The notes below the pieces were generated by a model, which saw nothing but the letters and a program-made list of their open reading frames with translations, was not told where the DNA came from and did not search any database. 64,000 nt of DNA from Afipia birgiae 34632 (GTDB lineage Bacteria; Pseudomonadota; Alphaproteobacteria; Rhizobiales; Xanthobacteraceae), in the NCBI RefSeq assembly GCF_000308295.2, contig NZ_HG326654.1, positions 826,759 to 890,758 on the forward strand, read 5' to 3'. Numbering within the stretch: the first letter of the stretch is position 1; each line of letters starts with the position of its first letter. Below are positions 41,243 through 51,209 of the stretch, in pieces. The position numbers and the translations under genes are program-made.

Positions 41243-41638
41243 TTACGCCGGCACGTTGTCCGGGAATACCGCTTCGATCTTGGTCTTCAGCGTCGCGGCA
41301 TTGAACGGCTTGACGATGTAGTTGTTCACGCCGGCCTTCTTGGCGGCGATCACGTTCTCCGTCTTCGATTCAGCCGTGATCATGATGAAAGGCGTGGTGG
41401 CGAGATTCGGATCGCTGCGCACTTCCTTGAGCAGGTCGTATCCGGTCATCGGCTCCATGTTCCAGTCGGAGATCACGAGGCCGTACTTCTTGCCGCGCAT
41501 CTTGTTCAGGGCTGCGGAGCCGTCGCTGGCGTCATCGATGTTCTCGAAACCAAGTTGCTTGAGCAGATTGCGGATAATTCGGATCATCGTGTTGTAGTCA
41601 TCCACAACCAGAACCGGCATCGACAAATCCATGGCCAT
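41243..41638 (-). CDS. CheY-like single-domain response regulator
   Basis: A 131-residue receiver domain with no output domain. Acidic residues Asp13-Asp14 (LVVDDYNTM), phospho-acceptor Asp58 (LVISDWNMEPM), Thr88 and Lys110 (YIVKPF) are all present, and the sequence is close to chemotaxis CheY proteins (MPVLVVDD). GGGAG lies 10 bases before ATG 41638; ATG 41632 is also possible. No che or flagellar genes are nearby, so this is an orphan copy with its own terminator. Confidence 0.9.
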   Translation of the reverse strand: MAMDLSMPVLVVDDYNTMIRIIRNLLKQLGFENIDDASDGSAALNKMRGKKYGLVISDWNMEPMTGYDLLKEVRSDPNLATTPFIMITAESKTENVIAAKKAGVNNYIVKPFNAATLKTKIEAVFPDNVPA

Positions 41639-41874
41639 CGCTGATTTTCTCCCTCGAACGCAGCAACCGGCGTGCGTTATCAACCACTTTGCGAGTGTCT
41701 TCTGACATCGCAGTCGGGGCGAACCTAGCATCGGCTGCTTAAACAGCCCGTTAATCCGACCGCTTCGGGATTATCTTAAGTTGCGCCGTTAAGGTCCGAT
41801 TCAGCAGCTTGACTCCGTTGGCGGACCGGGGTCAGGTCCGGGCCGATTTCTCCAATGTCTTCCTCCCGGACCTC

Positions 41875-42849
41875 ATGACGACACGTTTTTCCGTCATTCG
41901 TGACACCACGCCCGCCAGCGCAATCACCAAGGGCGCAGTGGTGGCGATGGGCAACTTTGATGGCGTTCATCTCGGCCATCGGGTGGTGATTTCCGCAGCC
42001 ATCGACATGGCGCGCAAGCACGGCAAGCCGGCCTACGCCGTGACCTTCGAGCCGCATCCGCGCAGTTTTTTCAGCCCCAACACGCCGCAATTCAGGCTGA
42101 GCGACGAAGCCGCGAAACTGCGCCTGCTCGCCGGGACCGGCCTCGACGGCGCCGTTGTGATGACGTTCGACGGCACACGCGCCGGCACCAGCGCTCAGGA
42201 TTTCATTAACCACGATCTCATCGGCCGGCTCGGAATCAGCGGGATCGCCGTCGGTTACGACTTCCACTTCGGCAAGGGCCGCGCCGGATCGCCGTCGCTG
42301 CTCGCCTCCGAAGCGCCGCGGCTCGGCATCGAGGTCCACATCCAGTCCCACGTCGATATCCTGGATCGTCCGGTGTCATCGAGCGCCATCCGCATGGCGC
42401 TGGCCGAGGGCCAGGTGACCGAGGCGACCGCCATGCTGGGCGAGCCGTGGTTCGTTTCCGGCCAAGTGATCCACGGCGAGAAACGCGGCCGCGACCTCGG
42501 CTATCCCACCGCCAACATCCGCCTCGACAAGCATTGCGGCCTCAAGCACGGCATCTATGCGGTGCGGGCCGGCATCGGCGACAAGCGGATCGACGGCGTC
42601 GCCTCGTTCGGCCGCCGCCCGACCTTCGACAACGGCGCGCCGCTGCTGGAAGTGTTCCTGTTCGATTTCAAGGGCGACCTTTACGGCCAGCGGCTGGATG
42701 TCGCATTCATCGGCTTCATCCGCGACGAACTGAAGTTCGACGGCATCGACGCGCTGGTGCGCCAGATGGACAACGATTCGGCCCGTGCCCGCGCGGCCCT
42801 CGCCGCGGCGCCGGCCGCGTTTCCGAAACTCGGAATTGTCGCGGATTGA
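41875..42849 (+). CDS. ribF: Bifunctional riboflavin kinase / FAD synthetase
   Basis: Converts riboflavin to FMN and then FAD. The 324 residues have the N-terminal nucleotidyltransferase motif VVAMGNFDGVHLGH and the ISSSAIR-like segment (VSSSAIRMALAEG), and the C-terminal kinase with GEKRGRDLGYPTANI and VASFGRRPTF. ATG 41875 is the usual position; an earlier in-frame ATG would give a non-conserved extension. There is no sign of an FMN riboswitch upstream. It is the first of a ribF-ileS-lspA order that is conserved in many bacteria. Confidence 0.95.
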   Translation: MTTRFSVIRDTTPASAITKGAVVAMGNFDGVHLGHRVVISAAIDMARKHGKPAYAVTFEPHPRSFFSPNTPQFRLSDEAAKLRLLAGTGLDGAVVMTFDGTRAGTSAQDFINHDLIGRLGISGIAVGYDFHFGKGRAGSPSLLASEAPRLGIEVHIQSHVDILDRPVSSSAIRMALAEGQVTEATAMLGEPWFVSGQVIHGEKRGRDLGYPTANIRLDKHCGLKHGIYAVRAGIGDKRIDGVASFGRRPTFDNGAPLLEVFLFDFKGDLYGQRLDVAFIGFIRDELKFDGIDALVRQMDNDSARARAALAAAPAAFPKLGIVAD

Positions 42850-42990
42850 GCGGCTTGCGGGCCTTTCCGATGCCACCCATGCCTGCTATCTAGGCCCCAT
42901 GTTGGCGCAGCGCACCAGAATAGGCATTAGCGGCCCGGCTTCCGTCTGAGCATCACGCTCGGCGCAAGACCGGGATCGATTTCATCGCTG

Positions 42991-43019
42991 CGAAGCGAAT
43001 GTCAAATCCACCACACCAG
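42991..43019 (+). repeat. Orphan half of a composite-repeat hairpin
   Basis: CGAAGCGAATGTCAAATCC followed by CACCACACCAG closely matches the right arm of the first hairpin in copy 1 (5763-5795). No left arm is found upstream, so this is a solo half-element, 27 bp before the ileS start. The rest of 42850-43046 shows nothing recognisable. Confidence 0.7.
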
Positions 43020-43046
43020 CGCCATTCGAGCCAAGCCAGAGCATTC

Positions 43047-46037
43047 ATGTCCGACAAGCCCCAAAAGCCCGTTGCCTCCAAAGCCGACGGCAACGATTAC
43101 TCCAGCACTCTTTATCTGCCGCAGACAGATTTCCCGATGCGCGCGGGCCTGCCCCAGCGCGAACCGGAAATTCTGGCGCGATGGAACGCCATCGACCTGT
43201 ACGGCAAGCTGCGCGAGACCGCCAAGGACCGCGCGAAATTCGTGCTGCACGACGGCCCGCCCTACGCCAACGGCAACATCCATATCGGCCACGCGCTCAA
43301 CAAGATCCTCAAGGACGTGGTGACGCGCAGCCAGCAGATGCTGGGCTTCGATTCCAACTACGTGCCGGGCTGGGACTGCCACGGCCTGCCGATCGAATGG
43401 AAGATCGAGGAGCAGTACCGCGCCAAGGGCAAGAACAAGGACGCGGTGCCGATCGTCGAATTCCGCCAAGAGTGCCGGGCGTTCGCGCAGAAGTGGGTCG
43501 ACATCCAGCGCGAGGAATTCAAACGCCTCGGCGTGGTCGGCGACTGGTCGCATCCCTACACGACGATGAGCTTCCCGGCGGAAGCGCAGATCGCGCGCGA
43601 GCTGATGAAGTTCGCCGCCAACGGCACGCTCTATCGCGGCTCCAAGCCGGTGATGTGGTCGGTCGTGGAAAAGACCGCGCTCGCCGAAGCCGAGATCGAG
43701 TACGAGGACTACACCTCGGACACGGTCTGGGTGAAGTTTCCGGTCAATGCCGCCCATGGCCGTCTCGCCAAGGCGTCGGTTGTGATCTGGACCACCACGC
43801 CATGGACGCTGCCCGGCAACCGCGCCATCAGTTTCTCGCCGAAGATTTCCTATGGCCTCTACAAGATCACCGACGCGCCCGCCGACAACTGGGCCAAGAC
43901 CGGCGATCTCCTGATCCTTGCCGACAAGCTGGCTGAGGATGTGTTCAAGCAGGCGCGCGTCACGTCGTATGAGAAAGCCGGCGAGGTTTCGGCCGACATT
44001 CTCGATGCGATCGAGTGCAGTCATCCGTTGAAAGGCCTTGCAGGCGGTTATGAGTTTACCGTGCCCCTGCTCGCCGGCGATCACGTCACCGACGACACCG
44101 GCACCGGCTTCGTGCACACCGCGCCCGGTCACGGCCGCGAGGACTTCGATATCTGGACCGCGAATGCGCGCGAGCTGGAAGCGCGCGGCATCAGCTCGGT
44201 AATCCCCTATACCGTCGATGCCGACGGAGCGTTCACCGAGCAGGCGCCGGGCCTCACCGGCAAGCGCGTGCTCAACGACAAGGGCGAAAAGGGCGACGCC
44301 AACGAGACCGTCATCAAGGCGCTGGTCGAGCGCGGCATGCTGCTCGCGCGCGGCCGCCTCAAGCACCAGTATCCGCATTCGTGGCGTTCAAAGAAGCCGG
44401 TGATCTATCGCAACACCCCGCAATGGTTCATCGCGATGGACAAGGATATCTCGGACAACGGCAAGGCCAAGTCCGGCGACACCCTGCGCGCCCGCGCGTT
44501 GCAGGCCATCAGTGTCACCCGCTGGGTGCCCGAGCAGGGCCAGAACCGCATCACCGGCATGATCGCAGGCCGCCCGGACTGGGTGATCTCGCGTCAGCGC
44601 GCGTGGGGCGTGCCCATCACGGTCTTTGTGCGCGAAAAGGGCGACGGCTCGGCCGAAATCCTTCAGGACGAGGCCGTCAACAAACGCATCGCCGACGCCT
44701 TCGAGACCGAAGGCGCGGATGCGTGGTATGTCGAAGGTGCGCGCGAGCGTTTCCTCGGATCGCACGCGAATGAAGAGTGGAAGAAGGTCGACGACATCTG
44801 CGACGTCTGGTTCGACTCTGGCTCGACCCATGCCTTCGTGCTGGAAGACCCGGTGCATTTCCCCGGCCTCGCCGGCATCAAGCGCAAGGTCGACGGCGGC
44901 AACGACACCGTCATGTATCTCGAAGGAAGTGACCAGCATCGCGGCTGGTTTCATTCGTCGCTGCTGGAAAGCTGCGGCACCCGCGGCCGTGCGCCCTATG
45001 ACGTGGTGCTGACCCACGGCTTCACGCTCGACGAGAACGGCCGCAAGATGTCGAAGTCGCTCGGCAACACCACCGAGCCGCAAAAGGTCATCAAGGATTC
45101 CGGGGCGGATATCCTGCGGCTGTGGGTCTGCGCCACCGATTACGCCGACGACCAGCGCATCGGCCCGGAGATCCTCAAGAACACCATCGAAACGTATCGC
45201 AAACTGCGCAACACGCTGCGCTGGATGCTGGGCACGCTGCATCACTTCAAGCGCAGCGACGCCGTCTCCTTCAGCGAGATGCCGGAACTCGAGCAGCTGA
45301 TGCTGCATCGGCTGTCCGAGGTCGATGCGATCGTTCGTCCCGCCTATGCGAACTTCGACTACAAAACGGTGATCGCGACGCTGGCGAATTTCATGAACAC
45401 CGAACTGTCGGCGTTCTATTTCGACATCCGCAAGGACACGCTGTATTGTGATCCGCCGTCGTCGCTCGCCCGCAAGGCCGCGCTGACCACCGTGGACATT
45501 CTCTGTGACGCGATCCTGAAATGGCTCGCGCCCGCCATCAGCTTCACCGCCGACGAGGCATGGCAGATGTATCGCCCCGACGCCGAGCCGTCGGTGCATC
45601 TGACCACGTTCCGCGACGACCTCGATCGTTTCGGCAACGAGGCCTTAGCGAAGAAGTGGGAGACCATCCGGGATGTCCGCCGTGTCGTCACCGGCGCGCT
45701 GGAAGTCGAGCGCGCGGCCAAGCGCATCGGCTCCTCGCTGGAAGCCTCGCCGCTGGTTTACGTCTCCGACAAGGCGGTGTTCGCGACCCTGTTCGATATT
45801 GATCTCGCTGAAGTCTGCATTACCTCGAACGCCATGGTCACCAACGAGGACCCGCCTGCGGGTGCGTTCACGCTGAACGATGTGCCGGGCGTCGCGGTCG
45901 TCGTGGAGAAGGCCGCCGGCACCAAATGCGCGCGGTCGTGGAAGATCCTGCCGACGGTTGGCGACGATCCCGAATATCCCGATGTGTCGCCCCGCGATGC
46001 CGAAGCGCTGCGGGAATGGAAGGCGCTCAGCGCGTGA
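43047..46037 (+). CDS. ileS: Isoleucyl-tRNA synthetase
   Basis: A class I synthetase of 996 residues that charges tRNA-Ile and edits Val-tRNA-Ile. HIGH is at about residue 73 ([10 protein letters not shown]), the KMSKS loop at about 668 ([10 protein letters not shown]), and the CP1 editing domain contains [11 protein letters not shown] and [14 protein letters not shown]. The C-terminus lacks the zinc-binding Cys4 tail of E. coli IleS, and ends at ALSA. ATG 43047 (MSDKPQK) is chosen; an earlier in-frame ATG would run into the half-repeat. Its stop overlaps the lspA GTG start. Confidence 0.96.
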   Translation: MSDKPQKPVASKADGNDYSSTLYLPQTDFPMRAGLPQREPEILARWNAIDLYGKLRETAKDRAKFVLHDGPPYANGNIHIGHALNKILKDVVTRSQQMLGFDSNYVPGWDCHGLPIEWKIEEQYRAKGKNKDAVPIVEFRQECRAFAQKWVDIQREEFKRLGVVGDWSHPYTTMSFPAEAQIARELMKFAANGTLYRGSKPVMWSVVEKTALAEAEIEYEDYTSDTVWVKFPVNAAHGRLAKASVVIWTTTPWTLPGNRAISFSPKISYGLYKITDAPADNWAKTGDLLILADKLAEDVFKQARVTSYEKAGEVSADILDAIECSHPLKGLAGGYEFTVPLLAGDHVTDDTGTGFVHTAPGHGREDFDIWTANARELEARGISSVIPYTVDADGAFTEQAPGLTGKRVLNDKGEKGDANETVIKALVERGMLLARGRLKHQYPHSWRSKKPVIYRNTPQWFIAMDKDISDNGKAKSGDTLRARALQAISVTRWVPEQGQNRITGMIAGRPDWVISRQRAWGVPITVFVREKGDGSAEILQDEAVNKRIADAFETEGADAWYVEGARERFLGSHANEEWKKVDDICDVWFDSGSTHAFVLEDPVHFPGLAGIKRKVDGGNDTVMYLEGSDQHRGWFHSSLLESCGTRGRAPYDVVLTHGFTLDENGRKMSKSLGNTTEPQKVIKDSGADILRLWVCATDYADDQRIGPEILKNTIETYRKLRNTLRWMLGTLHHFKRSDAVSFSEMPELEQLMLHRLSEVDAIVRPAYANFDYKTVIATLANFMNTELSAFYFDIRKDTLYCDPPSSLARKAALTTVDILCDAILKWLAPAISFTADEAWQMYRPDAEPSVHLTTFRDDLDRFGNEALAKKWETIRDVRRVVTGALEVERAAKRIGSSLEASPLVYVSDKAVFATLFDIDLAEVCITSNAMVTNEDPPAGAFTLNDVPGVAVVVEKAAGTKCARSWKILPTVGDDPEYPDVSPRDAEALREWKALSA

Positions 46038-46534
46038 GTCCCCTCCTCCGCTCCGGATTGATCGCCGCCGTCGCAGCCCTCGTGCTCGATCAGGCTTCGA
46101 AACTCTGGCTGCTGCGCGTGTACGAACTCGGCCCGCGCGGCACGGTGCAGGTGACGCCATTCTTCGATCTGGTGCTCGCCTGGAATACCGGCATCAGCTA
46201 CGGCTGGTTCCAGGATGCCGGTCCAGTCGGCCAGGCCGCCCTGCTGGCGTTCAAGGCCGCCGCGATCCTTATGCTGGGCATCTGGATGGCGAAATCCGGC
46301 ACCCGGCTTGCGACCATCGGTCTCGGGCTCATCATCGGCGGCGCCATCGGCAATGCCATCGACAGGCTGGCCTACGGCGCTGTGGTCGATTTCGCCCTGT
46401 TTCACATCCAGATCGGCGAGAAAACCTACAACTGGTACGTGTTTAACCTTGCCGACGTGGCCATCGTTGCCGGGGTTGCCGCCCTCCTGTATGACTCGTT
46501 TGTAACCCCGGATGCCGCAAAAAGGCCCCGATAA
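46034..46534 (+). CDS. lspA: Signal peptidase II (prolipoprotein signal peptidase)
   Basis: An inner-membrane aspartyl protease that cuts the signal peptide of diacylated prolipoproteins. The 166 residues have four hydrophobic segments. The catalytic Asp pair is in [15 protein letters not shown] and FNLADVAIV; both are intact. The GTG start overlaps the ileS stop (GTGA), so it is translationally coupled. It acts after Lgt (6.0 kb) on lipoproteins such as the one at 10.0 kb. Confidence 0.94.
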   Translation: MSPLLRSGLIAAVAALVLDQASKLWLLRVYELGPRGTVQVTPFFDLVLAWNTGISYGWFQDAGPVGQAALLAFKAAAILMLGIWMAKSGTRLATIGLGLIIGGAIGNAIDRLAYGAVVDFALFHIQIGEKTYNWYVFNLADVAIVAGVAALLYDSFVTPDAAKRPR

Positions 46535-46649
46535 CCGGGGATACGCTTTGCAGGTTTTTGGCCATTTGCCTTCCGGCAATCTGGCTTGCAGCGCAACGGT
46601 TTGCGGCGATATGGCCGCGCCCGTGGACAACGGATCAGGATGAACGCAA

Positions 46650-47372
46650 ATGACGGGCGGCATCGGTTCAGGTTTGCATCTCTCATCACGCCTCTCGACG
46701 CGCGCCTTTCGGGTTGCCGCCGTCCTGCTGGGCGTCGGCCTGTTGCTGGCGACCGGCCCCGTTCGCGCCCAGGATGCGGACGAAGATGACGGCAAGACCT
46801 TCGAAGAAAGGCTGATGGACAACCTGATGAGCGGCCTCGGCGGCAAGAAGCTCGAAGACGGCTCCATCGAGTACCGCGAGCGCTCGCCGCTGGTGGTTCC
46901 TTCCAAGATCGATCTTCCTCCGCCCCAGACCGGCAAGGCGAAACTGGCGCCGAACTGGCCGAAGGATCCGGACGTGGCCGAGCGCGCGGCCGCGCGCGAA
47001 CGGGCCAAGCAGAAAGCGATGAGCCCGGAAGAAGCGCGCATGCCGCTGATGCCGAGCGAACTCAACAAACGCGTTCCGCGCAGCAAGACCGCGGAAAGCA
47101 ATGCGCCTGGCGGCAACAATTCGAATTCCCCGCTGATGATGCTGCCTTCTGAACTCGGATATAACGGCGGGCTTTTCTCGAACCCGTTCGGCGGCAGCAC
47201 GAAGACCGAAACCGAGAAATTCACCTCCGAACCCGAACGTACCGAACTCACGCAGCCTCCGAGCGGTTACCAGACTCCGTCGTCCAACTACGCCTATGGC
47301 GTCGGCCAATTGAAGCCGCCGAAGGAAAAGTGCGACGCCGCCAGCGGCCGGTGCGAAAAGACCTGGGACTGA
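46650..47372 (+). CDS. Exported protein of unknown function
   Basis: A 240-residue protein. The signal peptide is about residues 18-40 (AFRVAAVLLGVGLLLATGPVRAQ). The mature region is acidic then Pro/Ser/Asn-rich with little predicted structure: FEERLMDNLMSGLGGKKLEDGSIEYRERSPLVVP near the start, then low-complexity segments and two Cys near the end (EKCDAASGRCEKTWD). The pattern is that of a small family I recall near lspA in this group. Function unknown. Confidence 0.75.
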   Translation: MTGGIGSGLHLSSRLSTRAFRVAAVLLGVGLLLATGPVRAQDADEDDGKTFEERLMDNLMSGLGGKKLEDGSIEYRERSPLVVPSKIDLPPPQTGKAKLAPNWPKDPDVAERAAARERAKQKAMSPEEARMPLMPSELNKRVPRSKTAESNAPGGNNSNSPLMMLPSELGYNGGLFSNPFGGSTKTETEKFTSEPERTELTQPPSGYQTPSSNYAYGVGQLKPPKEKCDAASGRCEKTWD

Positions 47373-47448
47373 CGACCTTGGGATTGAAGACCTTGGGATT
47401 AAGGTCTGGATTGAACTTGGGCTGAACTTCCTTGGGCTGAACTTCCTG
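47357..47448 (+). repeat. Short tandem duplication of a gene's 3' end
   Basis: The last 15 bases of the preceding gene (AAGACCTGGGACTGA) are followed by two degenerate copies, CGACCTTGGGATTGA and AGACCTTGGGATTAA. Next come two copies of TTGGGCTGAACTTCC at 47417-47446. No frame crosses the set. Likely slippage or unequal duplication at the gene end. Confidence 0.6.
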
Positions 47449-47590
47449 GCCGCGCCGTCAATGGTCGCGGCCCCATGATCGCGGTCCGCCACGGGTGTTT
47501 TCGAGGTACGATCGTTTCAGGTCCCGCAGTGTCGCCTCTCGCGGATTTGAATGTTTCCCGGGCGATAAATCTGCGATCCGGTAAAACACC

Positions 47591-48985
47591 ATGACAGCTT
47601 TCCGCCTCTCCATGACCCGGGCCTTCGCTGCGCTCGGCATTCTGTTCGCGCCGGCAGCGATCAACACCGCAACGGCGCAGACCGCAACCGCGCCGGCGAC
47701 CTTCACGCTCAGCAACGGCCTTCACGTCGTGGTCATTCCCGACCGCCGCACGCCGGTGGTCACCCAGATGATCTGGTACAAGGTCGGCTCCGCCGACGAG
47801 ACGCCGGGCAAGTCAGGCTTGGCGCATTTTCTCGAACACCTGATGTTCAAGGGCACCGCCGCGCATCCGGCCGGCGAATTCTCTCAACTCATCTCGCGCA
47901 TCGGCGGCAACGAGAACGCCTTTACCTCCTACGACTACACCGCCTATTACCAGCGCGTGTCGCGCGACCAGCTCGCGACCATGATGGCGTTCGAGGCCGA
48001 CCGCATGACCGGCCTCATTCTCAAGGACGAAAATGTGCTGCCGGAGCGCGACGTGGTGCTCGAAGAGTACAACATGCGCGTCGGCAACAGCCCCGATGCG
48101 CGGCTGACCGAGCAGATCATGGCGGCGCTGTATCTCAACCATCCCTATGGCCGCCCGGTGATCGGCTGGCATCAGGAGATCGAGAAGCTCAACCGCGAGG
48201 ATGCGCTCGCCTTCTACAAGCGCTTTTACGCGCCGAACAACGCGACCCTTGTGCTCGCCGGCGATGTCAGCGTGGACGAGGTTCGCCCGATGGTCGAGGC
48301 CGCCTACGGCAAGATTCCGCCGCAGCCCGCGATTCCGCCGCAGCGGATCAGGCCGCAGGAGCCTACCCCTGCCGGGCCGCGCACTGTCACGCTGGCCGAT
48401 CCGCGCGTCGAGCAGCCGAGCGTGCGCCGCTACTATCTCGTGCCGTCGTCGGTGACCGCGGCCCCGGCGCAAGGCGCCGCGCTCGAAGTGCTGGCGCAAC
48501 TGATGGGCACCGGCAGCAACTCGCTGCTGTATCGCGCGCTGGTGGTGGACAAGCCGCTCGCGGTCAGCGCCGGTGCCTGGTACCAGGGCACGGGCGTCGA
48601 TCCGACCCAGTTCGGGATTTCCGCCTCGCCTAAACCCGGCGTTGAATTTCCGCAGGTCGAGCAGGCGATCGACGAGGTGATCGCCAAGCTGGCGCAGACT
48701 CCTGTGCCCGCCGAAGAGCTCGAGCGCATCAAGACCCAGATGATCGCTCAGGCCGTTTATGCGCAGGACAGCCAGACCACGCTGGCGCGCTGGTACGGCG
48801 CCGCCATTACCGTCGGCCTCAGCGTCGATGACGTCCGGGCGTGGCCCGACCGTATCCGCGCGGTCACCGCCGAGCAGGTGCGCGAGGCCGCGCAGACATG
48901 GCTCGACAAGAAACGATCCGCCACCGGCTACCTGATCAAGGAACCGGGCGCGACAACCGCAAAGCGCGAGGAGAAACGTTCGTGA
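47591..48985 (+). CDS. M16 family metallopeptidase, catalytic subunit
   Basis: A 464-residue secreted zinc peptidase. Signal peptide residues 1-30 (ending NTATAQ). The inverted zinc motif HxxEH is present as His79-Phe-Leu-Glu82-His83 (LAHFLEHLMF), followed by the downstream Glu within VVLEEYNMRVG. It is paired with a second M16 gene that overlaps its stop, as in other two-subunit bacterial M16 peptidases (processing-peptidase-like). Substrate not known; probably periplasmic peptide turnover. Confidence 0.92.
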   Translation: MTAFRLSMTRAFAALGILFAPAAINTATAQTATAPATFTLSNGLHVVVIPDRRTPVVTQMIWYKVGSADETPGKSGLAHFLEHLMFKGTAAHPAGEFSQLISRIGGNENAFTSYDYTAYYQRVSRDQLATMMAFEADRMTGLILKDENVLPERDVVLEEYNMRVGNSPDARLTEQIMAALYLNHPYGRPVIGWHQEIEKLNREDALAFYKRFYAPNNATLVLAGDVSVDEVRPMVEAAYGKIPPQPAIPPQRIRPQEPTPAGPRTVTLADPRVEQPSVRRYYLVPSSVTAAPAQGAALEVLAQLMGTGSNSLLYRALVVDKPLAVSAGAWYQGTGVDPTQFGISASPKPGVEFPQVEQAIDEVIAKLAQTPVPAEELERIKTQMIAQAVYAQDSQTTLARWYGAAITVGLSVDDVRAWPDRIRAVTAEQVREAAQTWLDKKRSATGYLIKEPGATTAKREEKRS

Positions 48986-50355
48986 TCGTCACTCGCCGCC
49001 AACTGCCATCGCTCGCCGCCGCCGTTCTTGCTGCCGCCGCTTCACTCGCGGCATCCGTGACGCCGGTTTCCGCCGCCGCAAAAGTTCAGCGCGTGATGTC
49101 GCCCGGCGGCATCGAAGCCTGGTTCGTGCAGGACGCGACCGTGCCGCTGGTGGCGATGGAATATGCCTTCGCCGGCGGCTCGTCGCAGGACCCTGCCGAC
49201 AAGCCCGGCACCGGATCGTTCACCGCCAACATGCTCGACGAAGGCGCCGCCGATCTGGATTCGAAAACTTTCCACGAACGCCTCGAACGGCGCGCCATCG
49301 AAATGAGCTTTTCAGTGACCCGCGATCATCTGCGCGGTTCGATGCGGATGCTGAAGGAAAACAGCGACGAGGCGTTCGGTCTGCTGAAGCTGGCCCTGAC
49401 CGCCGCACGGTTCGACAACGAACCGCTGGAGCGCGTCCGCGCCCAGATGCTGTCGACCGCACGCCGCGAGACCACCAATCCGGTATCGATCGCCGGCCGC
49501 AAGTTCTGGGAGCAGGCCTACGGCACGCATCCCTATGCGCGCCCGCCGAACGGCACACTCGAAAGTCTCCCCGTTATCCAGTCCGCCGACCTGAAGGATT
49601 ACGCGCGGCGCATTATCGCCAGGGACGCGCTGAAGATCGCGGTCGTCGGCGACATCACGCCCGAAGCGCTCGGCAAACTGCTCGACGACACGTTCGGTAC
49701 GCTGCCCGCAAAGGGCGACCTGACGCCGGTCCCTGCGGTGGAAGCCGCCAGGCCGCCGCTGCAAACGTCGGCCATCGTGGACGTACCGCAGACGTCGGTG
49801 AATTTCGGCGGGCCGGGCGTCGCGCGCAACGACCCCGACTTCATGGCCGCCTACATCGTCAACCACATTCTCGGCGGCGGCACGCTGTCAACGCGGCTCT
49901 ACAAGGAAGTCCGCGAAAAGCGCGGACTGGTCTATTCGGTGTCGCAATCGCTGATCTGGATGAAGAAGTCATCGCTGTTCGCGGGCTCTACCGCGACCCG
50001 CGCCGACAAGGCGAAGGAGACGCTGGACACCATCACCAGCGAAATCGCGCGCATGGGCAATGAAGGCCCGACGCAGAAGGAACTCGACGAAGCCAAGTCC
50101 TATCTCAAAGGCTCGCAGATGCTGGCGCTCGACACCTCATCGAAATTCGCCACCGCGCTGCTTCAATACCAGCTCGACGAGCTCGGCATCGATTACATCG
50201 AGAAGCGCAATGCCATCGTTGATGCGGTCACGCTGGAAGATACCAAGAGGGTCGCGAAACGCATCTGGGGTCAGGGGCTGCTGAGCGTCAACGTCGGCCG
50301 CGCGGCACAGGCGGCGGCGCAACCGGCGACAGGCGTCGGGCCGAAGGCGAACTAG
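48982..50355 (+). CDS. M16 family peptidase-like protein, non-catalytic subunit
   Basis: A 457-residue M16-fold protein with a signal peptide (AAAVLAAAASLAASVTPVSA). At the position of HxxEH it reads TANMLDEGA, so the zinc site is lost and it should be the structural partner of the preceding subunit. The C-terminal half retains GGGTLSTRLYKEVREKRGLVYSV, the M16 substrate-clamp region with the conserved Arg/Tyr. The GTG start overlaps the upstream stop (GTGA), so the two are co-translated. Confidence 0.9.
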   Translation: MIVTRRQLPSLAAAVLAAAASLAASVTPVSAAAKVQRVMSPGGIEAWFVQDATVPLVAMEYAFAGGSSQDPADKPGTGSFTANMLDEGAADLDSKTFHERLERRAIEMSFSVTRDHLRGSMRMLKENSDEAFGLLKLALTAARFDNEPLERVRAQMLSTARRETTNPVSIAGRKFWEQAYGTHPYARPPNGTLESLPVIQSADLKDYARRIIARDALKIAVVGDITPEALGKLLDDTFGTLPAKGDLTPVPAVEAARPPLQTSAIVDVPQTSVNFGGPGVARNDPDFMAAYIVNHILGGGTLSTRLYKEVREKRGLVYSVSQSLIWMKKSSLFAGSTATRADKAKETLDTITSEIARMGNEGPTQKELDEAKSYLKGSQMLALDTSSKFATALLQYQLDELGIDYIEKRNAIVDAVTLEDTKRVAKRIWGQGLLSVNVGRAAQAAAQPATGVGPKAN

Positions 50356-50367
50356 GCCGTCGGCAAC

Positions 50368-51042
50368 CTAATGGTGCTCCGCGAGATTGATCGCGAGCGC
50401 CAGCACCCCCACCAGAATGAGACTGGCGGCCCATACCGCATCAAGATTGAACCAGCTTCGCGACACGAATCTGAGTCCGAGATAGCGATAGACGAGCCAT
50501 GCCGACAATCCGCCGGCGGCAATCATCGCAGCCGAGTGGACAAAGGCGACCAGCACTGCCGTGCCGAGATTTGCGCCAATAAGAACGCTTGTCGCAGCGT
50601 GTCCATTGTCCAACTCGGCGGCACGGCAGAGTCCGAGATAGATCGGAACCAGCATCAGCCCGGCGCCGTGAGCTATCGCGACGACAAAAGACCAGAGCCC
50701 GAGTTGCGTCGGCCGTATCCGGGCCAGCGCCCGCGGGTGTCGCCGGTAGATGAGCCGGAAAATCCCGAACCCGATCACCAGAAGACTTGCGCCGATCTGA
50801 ATCTGCCGTTGCCATTCGACCAGCGCCGCGAGCACGGCGAAAGGAAGAACGATCAGCAGCACGGCCAGCAGATGGCCGATCGTGAGCGGCCACAGCGCCG
50901 CGATCAGGGCGCGCGTGCTTTTGTCCATGAGCCCGGCTGAAACCGCCAGCGGCCAGCCCATGCCCGGATTCACTCCGTGATAGATGCCGCTCACGACAAC
51001 AGCGAGCCAAAGTCCCGCCGGTGTCCAGTCCGCAGCACTCAA
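50368..51042 (-). CDS. Polytopic membrane protein of unknown function
   Basis: A 224-residue protein with six predicted membrane helices. Features: YHGVNPGMGWPLAVSAG at the start, with a conserved His-Gly-x-Asn-Pro-Gly pattern; a central basic loop (IYRRHPRALARIRP); and AIAHGAGLMLVPIYLG. It loosely resembles UreH/LysE-type transporters, but I do not claim this. It lies downstream of the SBP56 gene on the same strand, with a composite repeat between. The two stops of the M16 gene and this gene converge. Confidence 0.72.
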   Translation of the reverse strand: MSAADWTPAGLWLAVVVSGIYHGVNPGMGWPLAVSAGLMDKSTRALIAALWPLTIGHLLAVLLIVLPFAVLAALVEWQRQIQIGASLLVIGFGIFRLIYRRHPRALARIRPTQLGLWSFVVAIAHGAGLMLVPIYLGLCRAAELDNGHAATSVLIGANLGTAVLVAFVHSAAMIAAGGLSAWLVYRYLGLRFVSRSWFNLDAVWAASLILVGVLALAINLAEHH

Positions 51043-51044
51043 AG

Positions 51045-51209
51045 CTAGTGTCCTGAATCCGAAGTTCGCATCATTTCACAGCACCTCCCATAGCGAACTT
51101 CGGATTCAAAAGGACACTAGCAACCTATAATTCTAGTGTGGCTTTGGTTCGCAAGTCCGCAAATGGACGTGCCGAGAAAATGTTGCGGACTTGCGAACCG
51201 CCACACTAA
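51045..51209. repeat. Composite double-hairpin repeat, copy 4
   Basis: Hairpin one (51045-51120) runs from CTAGTGTCC to GGACACTAG with a GAATCCGAAGTTCGC stem. Hairpin two (51133-51209) runs from CTAGTGTGG to CCACACTAA with a GGTTCGCAAGTCCGC stem. A 12-bp spacer (51121-51132) separates them. The last bases overlap the stop codon (TAG) of the SBP56 gene. Nearly identical in order and sequence to copy 3. Confidence 0.9.

Noticed and set aside
41761-41874. Possible FMN riboswitch before ribF
   Set aside because: I do not find the conserved AGGGTGAA-type RFN core or its stems.
43002-44378. 458-codon open frame antisense to ileS
   Set aside because: Antisense to the conserved catalytic core of ileS; no start context or domain.
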